NCBI GenBank assembly: GCA_903823115.1
Contig: CAIJRN010000011.1
Span: forward strand, 1-64,000
Reading direction: 5' to 3'
Length of the DNA: 64,000 bases
DNA from: an uncultured cyanobacterium
Lineage (GTDB): Bacteria > Cyanobacteriota > Cyanobacteriia > PCC-6307 > Cyanobiaceae
In this document: positions 1-7,775 of the stretch, piece by piece
Position numbering within the stretch: the first letter of the stretch is position 1
Layout of the letters: every line of letters begins with the position of its first letter
Notes under the pieces: generated by a model
Seen by the model: only the letters and a program-made list of their open reading frames with translations
Told to the model about the DNA's origin: nothing
The model's database searches: none
Made by a program: the position numbers and the translations under genes

Positions 1-422
1 CCTTCAGAGAAAATGCGCCTCAGCTGGTCTTCGCTCATCGGCACTAATGCTTCACCTGCACGCATCAGGTACTTGCCTTCAAGGTTGTAAGCCGTTCCGC
101 GGGGACGTGATGGAATGAGAAAAACAAGGACGCGTCCATCGGGATGGGCAACGGCCTCGATATCGACTCTGAATCCAACGGCCTTGAACAGTTTTTCTGC
201 AGCAGCAACCGTGTCTGGGAAGGCCTGAGTGCTGACAACCTGGCGTGGAGGTTGATCTGCGATTCCGAGAAGAAGCACGCCACCACCCTCATTGGCCAAG
301 GCGACGCAGTATTCGTGCAGCTTACGGGTATCAAACTGCTGCTTCGCTTCCTTGAATTCCAGCCGCTGGTGCTCAGAGGCCGCTTGCCGCCAGAGATCAA
401 TCTGCTGTGGTGTCGTGCTCAT
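1..422 (-). CDS. Schlafen/AlbA_2-domain putative DNA-binding (ATP-binding-like) protein, 3' end truncated by the window edge
   Basis: Not in the ORF track because it runs off the edge. Minus-strand translation from ATG at 420-422: MSTTPQQIDLWRQAASEHQRLEFKEAKQQFDTRKLHEYCVALANEGGGVLLLGIADQPPRQ... matches the AlbA_2 pattern (LEFKEA...ANEGGGVLLLGI). The start overlaps the hsdS stop (ATGA). Confidence 0.75.
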   Translation of the reverse strand, partial: MSTTPQQIDLWRQAASEHQRLEFKEAKQQFDTRKLHEYCVALANEGGGVLLLGIADQPPRQVVSTQAFPDTVAAAEKLFKAVGFRVDIEAVAHPDGRVLVFLIPSRPRGTAYNLEGKYLMRAGEALVPMSEDQLRRIFSE

Positions 423-1774
423 GACAGCACCTCCTCAAGCATCTTTTCGGCATCAGGGATTCGGATTTCGCCTGAGATCAGTTTGGGGAGGAGGGCATCC
501 CTGGTTTTTGAGAGAAGATCCGACTCTTCGCCTCGTCGATGGCAGGATGAATGAAGTGATTTGACCTGGCAGTGGAATAGATCAAGCAATGCGCTTGGTG
601 GTTTCGGGAAAAACCTTCCTCCTGCGAAATACTTGTATCCAAAATTCTTGATTCCAGTCGTTCCCGTCTCGTATTGGAACATTTCACCGCTTTGATACAG
701 CGACAGCACAAGGTAGTAGGCATATGACGACCAGCGCAGATCGTCGAAGCGGATCAATCGACAGAAGTTAGAACAGGCAAGGGGAGTTTCTGCCCGCTTT
801 ATAAGTTGCGGAGAAATAAGAACGGGTCTACCTGTTGACTGGTCCGGACTTCCCCCTGATATCTCAAGAACAATATCTCCATCGACCAGAGTCCGCTTGT
901 GAAAACTGCTTTCTCTTAGGAAGCGAGTGGGAGGTTTCCCCATAGCAAACTCTTGCAAACTTGGTATATCAGCGCCCCGCAAGCACAAAACCTTTGCTGG
1001 TTCTGACTCACTCCAAACATCCTTACCCCAGTCACCACCAATAACAAAACTGGTCAGTTCATCAAGGCAAGTGGTTCCCCACCCACTCGGAATCTCCCCC
1101 AGTTCCGAATCCTCAAATGAATCGGGGAACAGGTCGCTGATTTCTGCTGGCAATCCAGTCGGGCGACCTTCTGCCTTTGCTTTGACTGGATCGAAATCCA
1201 CAAACCACGACTTGAAGAGCGCCTTTGCCATCGCCTCCAAGGTTTCGTTGGTCTTGCGGTTGAGTTCGATCTTGTCGTCGAGGGTGCCGAGGATATGGGC
1301 GATTGATTTTTGTTCCTGTATTGGCGGGAGCGGGATCTCCATTGTCTTGGCAGAGGCAACATTGAAATGCTGCTGAACAGCCCCAACAAGGTGAGCAGCA
1401 ATATGGTTCGTTGCTGCGCTATTGACATAATAACAGAGAAATCTATTGAAGATCTCACTGCCACAACGAACTATCACGAGATCCGAGCAGTTTGACTCTA
1501 GTAGTTCCCCAGGTATCACAGCACAGGTGCCTGGTTTACCCGTTCTCACGATCACGACGTCTCCAGGCTTGAGACGGGATTTTGAAATCCTGGAGTGAAA
1601 ATCCCGAGAAATATATCTGATATCACTACTGTTTATCTTGAATCTGTCTACGTTCAGCGAGCGCAGGAATGGTATTCCATGATCAATATACTCAGTCGCC
1701 ATCGTTCCGACAAAACCAACTGTCACCTCACTGGCTACCTCAGAAAGTTGAACGGTTCTCCATTCAGAAGTCAT
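419..1774 (-). CDS. hsdS: Type I restriction-modification system specificity subunit S
   Basis: 451 aa with two target-recognition halves and conserved-region motifs (IPLPPIQEQKSIAHILGTLDDKIELNRKTNETLEAMAKALFKSWFVDFDPVKAKAEG). Confidence 0.9.
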   Translation of the reverse strand: MTSEWRTVQLSEVASEVTVGFVGTMATEYIDHGIPFLRSLNVDRFKINSSDIRYISRDFHSRISKSRLKPGDVVIVRTGKPGTCAVIPGELLESNCSDLVIVRCGSEIFNRFLCYYVNSAATNHIAAHLVGAVQQHFNVASAKTMEIPLPPIQEQKSIAHILGTLDDKIELNRKTNETLEAMAKALFKSWFVDFDPVKAKAEGRPTGLPAEISDLFPDSFEDSELGEIPSGWGTTCLDELTSFVIGGDWGKDVWSESEPAKVLCLRGADIPSLQEFAMGKPPTRFLRESSFHKRTLVDGDIVLEISGGSPDQSTGRPVLISPQLIKRAETPLACSNFCRLIRFDDLRWSSYAYYLVLSLYQSGEMFQYETGTTGIKNFGYKYFAGGRFFPKPPSALLDLFHCQVKSLHSSCHRRGEESDLLSKTRDALLPKLISGEIRIPDAEKMLEEVLS

Positions 1775-2171
1775 ATTTCAACCTCCTCATATTCTCAGCA
1801 ATCTGCTGATCCAGCTTCGCCCCCTCGTCCTGCTGCAGCCTCAATCCCTCCGCCAACCTCCCCTGCCACAGCTTCAAATCCCCTCCCACAAAACCCACCA
1901 GATCGGCCAAGGCCACCTCGTGCTCCCAATCCCGCATCCGAGCGCAGCCTGCGAGCAGGGCATCGCCATCCGGCCAGATCTGCCGTAGGGATGGTTCCTC
2001 GACCAACGCCACCCGCAGCGCTTCCTGCACGATGCCCAGCTGGCGTTGCACGGCGCTTCGGGTCAGGTCGTCGCTAAGGCTCTCCTGCAAGGGGGCGTTG
2101 GCGATATAGCGCTGGATTGAGCTGATGGCCTGCAGGGCGTGGCCAAGGCGGCGGCTGGCTTCAGGCGTCAT
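1764..2171 (-). CDS. HepT/DUF86-like HEPN protein with an HsdM-like C-terminal tail
   Basis: AISSIQRYIANAPLQESLSDDLTRSAVQRQLGIVQEALRVA resembles the N-terminal half of DUF86/HepT. Tail RLAEGLRLQQDEGAKLDQQIAENMRRL resembles the HsdM C-terminus in the same operon. ATGA overlap with the upstream MNT gene. Confidence 0.6.
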   Translation of the reverse strand: MTPEASRRLGHALQAISSIQRYIANAPLQESLSDDLTRSAVQRQLGIVQEALRVALVEEPSLRQIWPDGDALLAGCARMRDWEHEVALADLVGFVGGDLKLWQGRLAEGLRLQQDEGAKLDQQIAENMRRLKYDF

Positions 2172-2482
2172 GGCTGCCCATCGCCCCGATAGATCACCAT
2201 CCCCACGCGCCCGATATGTTCCAACAATGGCGCATGGGTGATCGCCGCCAGGGCGTGCACATCAAAGCGGTACGGCAGGGGCAGCTCCTCCAGTTCGGCG
2301 GCGATCGCTTCGGCACCAAGGGCTCCCAGGGAGCCGGCCAGGGCCAGGTCCACATCGGAGCGATCGCTGTGGGTGCCCTTGGCGCGGGAGCCGAACAGGG
2401 TGGCACTCTCGATTTCCGGGTGCTGGCGCAGCACCGAGCGCACCAGCTCCAGTTCGCTGGCCACCAGGGGAGCTCGGGTCAT
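2168..2482 (-). CDS. MNT-type minimal nucleotidyltransferase (putative antitoxin)
   Basis: ORF 2168..2626 with probable start [14 protein letters not shown] at 2482. Contains GSRAKGTHSDRSDVD, an exact GSX10DXD nucleotidyltransferase motif. ATGA overlaps on both sides. Confidence 0.88.
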   Translation of the reverse strand: MTRAPLVASELELVRSVLRQHPEIESATLFGSRAKGTHSDRSDVDLALAGSLGALGAEAIAAELEELPLPYRFDVHALAAITHAPLLEHIGRVGMVIYRGDGQP

Positions 2483-2898
2483 GGCGTCACCTCCTGCTGC
2501 AGGAAGCTGAACAGCTGCTCCATAGCCGGTAGATACCGCTGATGAATGGCTTCCACCGCCTGCTCGAAGACCACTGGGTTGTAGGTGTGGGAGAGCAAAT
2601 TGCGATGATCGAGCATGGCGATCCACACCTGGCCATCGGCGATCACCTTGGCCCCATAGGCCTCCTTAAGCACCTGGCGCGGCATCACCACCGCAAACAC
2701 GAAGCCATTAGCCTCCATATAGTCTTTCGTGGTTTTCCAGGCCAGCTCGAAGCAGTACTCGAAGCGTTGGATCACCCCTTCCTTTTCCAGCTGGTTGAGG
2801 GCTTCGGGGCCATTCACCATGGCCTCGCGCAGCAACGCCAGGGCCCGCTCAAAGTTGTTCAGGCGCTGCTGCCAGCGGATATCGGCGGCTGGTGTCAT
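2479..2898 (-). CDS. HI0074-family nucleotidyltransferase substrate-binding (HEPN) protein
   Basis: 139 aa; [19 protein letters not shown]...[22 protein letters not shown]...[13 protein letters not shown]. Contains RNLLSHTY, an RX4HXY HEPN motif. ATGA overlap with hsdM. Confidence 0.88.
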   Translation of the reverse strand: MTPAADIRWQQRLNNFERALALLREAMVNGPEALNQLEKEGVIQRFEYCFELAWKTTKDYMEANGFVFAVVMPRQVLKEAYGAKVIADGQVWIAMLDHRNLLSHTYNPVVFEQAVEAIHQRYLPAMEQLFSFLQQEVTP

Positions 2899-4625
2899 TC
2901 GGCTCCAAACCCCAACAACGCCAGATTACGGGCAATCGCCGCGTCCAGCCTCGCCCCCTCGTCCTGCTGCTGCTTGAGCAGCCCAGTCAGGCGCTTCATC
3001 TTCTCGTCGAAGGGTTCGCCATCCTCTTCAACATCTGCTGCTCCCACATATCGCCCAGGCGTGAGCACAAAACCATTCTTCTCAATCTCTTCTAACTTGG
3101 CGTTGTAGCAGAAGCCAGCGACATCCTCATAAGCAGTGGACACCTCGCCATCACCACGCCAGGCGTGAACGGTACCAGCGATCTTCTCAATATCCTCATC
3201 GGTCAACACCCGCTCCACCCGTGTCTTCATCGTGCCCATCTGGCGGGCATCAATGAACAAGGTTTCGCCTCGACGATCACGACCACGCTGGGTCTTGTCG
3301 TTCGTGAGGAACCACAGACAGACAGGAATCTGCGTATTCAGAAATAGTTGCCCAGGCAGCGCCACCATCACCTCAACCACATCCCCCCGCACCATCGCCT
3401 CGCGGATCTGCCCCTCACCGCTCTGGTTGGAACTCATTGAGCCATTGGCCAGCACGACGCCTGCTTCACCACCAGGACGTAGTTTCCACAGCATATGTTG
3501 CAACCACGCATAGTTGGCGTTGCCTACAGGTGGCCTGCCATAAACCCAGCGTGGGTCACGCTCGTATTTCTCTCCGCCCCAATCCGAAATGTTGAACGGT
3601 GGATTGGCAAGGATGTAGTCGAACTTCTGGTCGGGGAACTGATCTCTGGCAAAAGTATCAGCAGGTTCCTGACCCAGATTCACATTGAATCCTCTGATCG
3701 CCAGGTTCATTACTGCCAAGCGCCAGGTGGTTGGGTTGCTTTCCTGCCCAAAGATTGAGGCGTCATCACGCTTGCCCCCGTGTGACTCAATGAACTTCTC
3801 GCTCTGGACGAACATTCCCCCTGACCCGCAACAGGGGTCATAGATCCGACCCTTGTGGGGTGCCAGCACAGCCACCAACGTTTTGACGACGTGCGCAGGC
3901 GTATAGAACTGACCGCCCTTCTTGCCTTCGGCGCTGGCGAACTGACCGAGGAAGTATTCGTAGACCTCGCCCAGCACATCACCTGAACGCTGGTCGTCGG
4001 CAAATCCAATCGTGGAGATCAGATCCACCAGTTCGCCCATGCGCCCTGGTTCCAGTTGGGCGGCACCAAAGCGCTTATCCAACTTGCCCCGCAGGGTTGG
4101 GTTCTCGTTTTCGATGGCCACCAGTGCCTTATCGATCAGTTGCCCGATATCAGGTTGCTTGGCCCGTGCCCTTAGCGATTCCCATCGAGCATCAGCAGGC
4201 ACCCAGAAGACGTTCTCCTGGGTGTAGTAGTCCCGATCTTCCAGTGACGCCTGGTGCTCTGTTGGATCGTCGCCCACATAGTTGTCAGAGGCAGGGTCGC
4301 TGACCATCAGCAGCACCTTGCCTTGCCGGGCAGCAAAGGTATCGGAGATGTATTTGAGGAAGATCAGACCCAGAACCAGATGCTTGTATTCGGCAGCATC
4401 CATCTGGGCACGAAGTTTATCGGCAGTTGCCCAGAGCACTGCCTTGAAATCCTTTGTGGGTGCTTCCTTCTTTACCCTGCCTCGACCGCGCTTCGGTTTC
4501 GGTTCCGCCGCCGCCCTCACCGATGCCAGGAGGTCATCCAGACCCTCCAGGTCGCCACTCAGATCCTCGTCTTCGGTCTCGGCAGTGGCGAAGGTCGCTG
4601 AATCGGTCACGGGTGCTTGAGACAT
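2895..4625 (-). CDS. hsdM: Type I restriction-modification system methyltransferase subunit M
   Basis: N6-adenine methylase with [12 protein letters not shown] and YILANPPFN motifs. Preferred start MSQAPVTDS at 4625; the ORF extends to 4640. Confidence 0.93.
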   Translation of the reverse strand: MSQAPVTDSATFATAETEDEDLSGDLEGLDDLLASVRAAAEPKPKRGRGRVKKEAPTKDFKAVLWATADKLRAQMDAAEYKHLVLGLIFLKYISDTFAARQGKVLLMVSDPASDNYVGDDPTEHQASLEDRDYYTQENVFWVPADARWESLRARAKQPDIGQLIDKALVAIENENPTLRGKLDKRFGAAQLEPGRMGELVDLISTIGFADDQRSGDVLGEVYEYFLGQFASAEGKKGGQFYTPAHVVKTLVAVLAPHKGRIYDPCCGSGGMFVQSEKFIESHGGKRDDASIFGQESNPTTWRLAVMNLAIRGFNVNLGQEPADTFARDQFPDQKFDYILANPPFNISDWGGEKYERDPRWVYGRPPVGNANYAWLQHMLWKLRPGGEAGVVLANGSMSSNQSGEGQIREAMVRGDVVEVMVALPGQLFLNTQIPVCLWFLTNDKTQRGRDRRGETLFIDARQMGTMKTRVERVLTDEDIEKIAGTVHAWRGDGEVSTAYEDVAGFCYNAKLEEIEKNGFVLTPGRYVGAADVEEDGEPFDEKMKRLTGLLKQQQDEGARLDAAIARNLALLGFGAE

Positions 4626-4933
4626 TCCCCCATTCTGCACTCTGGAGCAGGGTTCTGCCGGTTATGCAGTCCCTGCATCGATGGCGCTGGCCATCAGCAA
4701 CACCCCGAGCCGTCACCACAGCGGCGGAAGCTTCTGGATCATCCTGATACGGCTGACGACGCAGAACTGTTTCATCCAGCTCCGCTGCAAGACTTCAAAA
4801 AGATAGGGACATAAACGTGATCTGGATGCCTTTCAAACTTGGCTGGCAATCAAAACTGTATCTTACTGCTGCTATCCAACTTGAATCGCCCACGCTACTA
4901 TTGCTAAAGTCATCATTCAAGCGCGAGAGCCCG

Positions 4934-5401
4934 ATGAAGACGTCTTCTATTCTGTATGCCTTTCTCCTATTTTTCCCCCTTTCTGCCAATGCCCAGTCGC
5001 TTGAGGCACTCATCACAAAGGGCATCTTACCCAAAAGCCCCTTGCCGCCGATCAAGACAATTCCTTTGTTGAATCGGGTTCGCGACGGCAATACTGAAAC
5101 CAGTGTTTTCCTCTCGACACGTGCGCCTGGAACCAGAACTCCCATCCACAAACATGATGAGGCAGGCGTGACCTGTTTGATCGAGGGCGAAATGACCCTG
5201 TTCATCGATCATCGGACCCCTGCCACCACCAAGGCCCCTGGTTGTTACTTCATGCCAAGCGATGTGCGCATGATCGGCATGAATACAGGCCATTCCAATG
5301 CTGTCTTTTATGATTTCTTCGAGGTGACACCTGGCCACCCCAACTGGACTCTGCATGACAAGAGCGCTCCCAATGGCGCCGAGCATCAGTTCGGCAACTG
5401 A
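4934..5401 (+). CDS. Secreted cupin-domain protein
   Basis: Probable start MKTSSILYAFLLFFPLSANAQS (signal peptide); cupin-like PIHKHDEAGVTCLIEGEMTLFID...PGCYFMPSDV. Confidence 0.65.
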   Translation: MKTSSILYAFLLFFPLSANAQSLEALITKGILPKSPLPPIKTIPLLNRVRDGNTETSVFLSTRAPGTRTPIHKHDEAGVTCLIEGEMTLFIDHRTPATTKAPGCYFMPSDVRMIGMNTGHSNAVFYDFFEVTPGHPNWTLHDKSAPNGAEHQFGN

Positions 5402-5628
5402 TTGAAGTTGCCGAAAAAATCAAGACCACACTTTGACAGAATAAACTTTAATTTTCCTGAAAACACTTCGCCTTACTTGAGTAGACTAGCTTATTGATTT
5501 GCCTTCCTCCAGGATGGCCTGACCCTGCTCCTGGATACGATTCAGTTCCGCATTTATTCGTTGCGAACACTCTGTCGGTGGCAACTGGCGGAAACCGTCT
5601 TGATCTGCTGCCGCCTCGACCCGGCGAC

Positions 5629-5928
5629 TCAGTAATTATCGCCGTATTTGACCTGGGTGCTTGCATTCATGAGTTCCACCGTCGTCTGATAACCCTGCGC
5701 CACAGTGACCTCATGCTGAACGCCGATGTCCCTGAGGGCCGTGACATCGTAGTTGGGAGCCGTGATCCAACTGAAACCTTTGCCAAAAGTATTATCAGGG
5801 TTCACGACATACCAATGGCAGGCTGTGTCAGGAACAGCCACGGAACACTTGGTCCAATCGTTATCCCATTGCGGCACCTGAACAAAAGTCAAAGCCAGCA
5901 AAAGGAAGCCAAAAAGACTGGAAATCAT
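5629..5928 (-). CDS. Small secreted hypothetical protein
   Basis: MISSLFGFLLLALTFVQVPQWDNDWTKCSVAVPDTACHWYVVNPDN...; hydrophobic N-terminal signal. Confidence 0.5.
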   Translation of the reverse strand: MISSLFGFLLLALTFVQVPQWDNDWTKCSVAVPDTACHWYVVNPDNTFGKGFSWITAPNYDVTALRDIGVQHEVTVAQGYQTTVELMNASTQVKYGDNY

Positions 5929-6050
5929 AGGACTTAAAAATTCTTTACAATCATAGCACTGAGGCAGGCCACGGCTTGTCCCCGCCGCGCTGCCACTGGC
6001 TGTTGACGCGCTTGCTGCCTGCTCCCATCGGCTTGCTCCTTGACCAGGCC

Positions 6051-6224
6051 TCAGGATCGTTTCGCCCAGATCGCCTCCAATGACTTGCGAAACTCGCTTT
6101 CCCTCATCGGACGGGCCAGGCGACGGCTGCGCGCAGGCAGGGTGCCGCTGATCCACCAGATCTGAAGCCCGCCAAAGACCAAGGTGAACGGATTAATGAG
6201 AGGGACGTAGAGTTGACTTACCAT
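6051..6224 (-). CDS. Small hypothetical membrane protein
   Basis: MVSQLYVPLINPFTLVFGGLQIWWISGTLPARSRRLARPMRESEFRKSLEAIWAKRS; one hydrophobic segment and a charged tail. Confidence 0.4.
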   Translation of the reverse strand: MVSQLYVPLINPFTLVFGGLQIWWISGTLPARSRRLARPMRESEFRKSLEAIWAKRS

Positions 6225-6356
6225 TGGCGATCGATTCCGCCATTGTGGGAGGTGGGCATCGCGGCAAAATGCCCACCCTGCTGAGGATCTTGAATCCAAG
6301 TCTCAGCGCATCATTCAAGTTCGCTGATCAAGCATCAATTCTGAGATAAGACCTGA

Positions 6357-6758
6357 TCAGAGTTGGCGCCTATCAAGAGCATCGGACAGGCGAGTAACTG
6401 CAGATGCCAACTGCGCCTGAGGATCAGGGGGCGCAACGGCATCTTCAGTGCGACGCATGGATTCAATTGCTCGCACAATTAGGAATACGACGAACGCAAT
6501 TACGATGAAGTTGATTAGAGCAACTATCACCACTCCTGCTGGCAGACTGGCAATTGAAGCAACATTTGCCGCTTTGAGAGCGGGCTGGAGCAGGTTCCCC
6601 ATCACCAGAGAAACCACGGCATCAACTACCTTGCCAAAAGCGCCGCCGATGACCACTGCAACAGCCAAATCAACGACGTTGCCCTTGTTGACGAAGTCTT
6701 TGAAGTCCTTGAAGAAAGAACGGGTGCGCGACATTCGAATTTCTGGAGAAAATCTCAA
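6357..6758 (-). CDS. mscL: Large-conductance mechanosensitive channel
   Basis: FFKDFKDFVNKGNVVDLAVAVVIGGAFGKVVDAVVSLVMGNLLQP... matches MscL. The start may be the internal MSRTRSFF. Confidence 0.92.
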   Translation of the reverse strand: MRFSPEIRMSRTRSFFKDFKDFVNKGNVVDLAVAVVIGGAFGKVVDAVVSLVMGNLLQPALKAANVASIASLPAGVVIVALINFIVIAFVVFLIVRAIESMRRTEDAVAPPDPQAQLASAVTRLSDALDRRQL

Positions 6759-7126
6759 ACAAGCTAGTTCGCGCAGTCGGCAACGCGACCTTTTCTTTCA
6801 AAGCGTTACGACCTATGTGTCAGGGATTACATACAGGGCAGGTATCCTTACTCATGGAACTTGCCGATGCAGCAGACCTCCAAGACCAACAAAGATCAGA
6901 GCGTACAGTCCCAGGCAAAGGCATCCCGCTCTTGTCCATGCTCACCCCATGCACTGCATCCTTTGATCGCCATCCCGCAGTGCTCACAGGTCGTTGAGGG
7001 TGCCTGCTTAAGAGCGTTTTGTCCAGATCCACTAACGGTTCTGGATTTTGAAGACGGCACTCCTCAATGGCAATAAATAAAGGGATTTCCTTCTGTATTT
7101 TCTACGTTCCTCAAGACAATGTTTTG

Positions 7127-7315
7127 CTATTGAGGGAGTTGCTTCCACCAATGCCCACGAACTTTCAAGTCTTCAACGGGGATATCAAATCCCGCCTCCT
7201 TGGCAATCTCTGCTATCACCAATGCTTCAGCGTCACTTGCTTGCTTGAGCTTCTCTTGAATGGAAGCACTTGCCTGGAGGACTTTCAAGAATCCGATCAG
7301 TTGATTTTCGGCCAC
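7127..7315 (-). CDS. Nif11-like leader-domain small protein
   Basis: MAENQLIGFLKVLQASASIQEKLKQASDAEALVIAEIAKEAGFDIPVEDLKVRGHWWKQLPQ follows the Nif11 pattern (FL..l..d..lqekLk.a.da...v.iAkeaGfdi...dL). Confidence 0.7.
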   Translation of the reverse strand: MAENQLIGFLKVLQASASIQEKLKQASDAEALVIAEIAKEAGFDIPVEDLKVRGHWWKQLPQ

Positions 7316-7660
7316 TGATGCTACGTTGCGTTACATTTTATCTTATCACCCTGTTGTCCTGTGCGGTTCGCCTGGGCCTGATGCACCAAGGCATCCGACT
7401 CGGAGGGGCAGTCAGTGGTTGTTCCGTGGGTGGTTCGGGAGGGGTTGGTGTGCTGCGGGTGGGGGATGCCCCCTGGAACCCTTGGAAGGTGAGTTCTGGG
7501 TGCTCGCTGGAGGGCCCTTCAACCGTCCAGATTCACCTTCCGCACGGAGGCGACTTGATCAAGAGTCACCATTAGCGCCAAATACAAAAATCCCGCCCAG
7601 ACACTGCAGACCAGGCATCCAGCGAGCATTTCCTTGCTCTTGACAACACTCACAAAAAAG

Positions 7661-7731
7661 AGGCGGCACCCAGATTCGAACTGGGGGTAAAGGATTTGCA
7701 ATCCTCTGCCTTACCACTTGGCCATGCCGCC
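7661..7731 (-). tRNA. tRNA-Cys (GCA)
   Basis: Reverse complement GGCGGCATGGCCAAGTGGTAAGGCAGAGGATTGCAAATCCTTTACCCCCAGTTCGAATCTGGGTGCCGCC; cloverleaf with loop TTGCAAA. Confidence 0.95.
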
Positions 7732-7775
7732 GGCCCGGGAGCAAACTCCCAGCAGCGGATCGTATCAGCCATCGC

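Noticed and set aside
4060-4068. ggcggcacc match to the tRNA-Cys 3' end inside hsdM
   Set aside because: Only 9 bp, inside coding sequence; too short to call an attachment site.
6820-7076. Cys-containing short ORFs upstream of mscL (for example TTCEHCGMAIKGCSAWGEHGQERDAFAWDC on the minus strand)
   Set aside because: Possible zinc-ribbon-like peptide, but no convincing start or family match.
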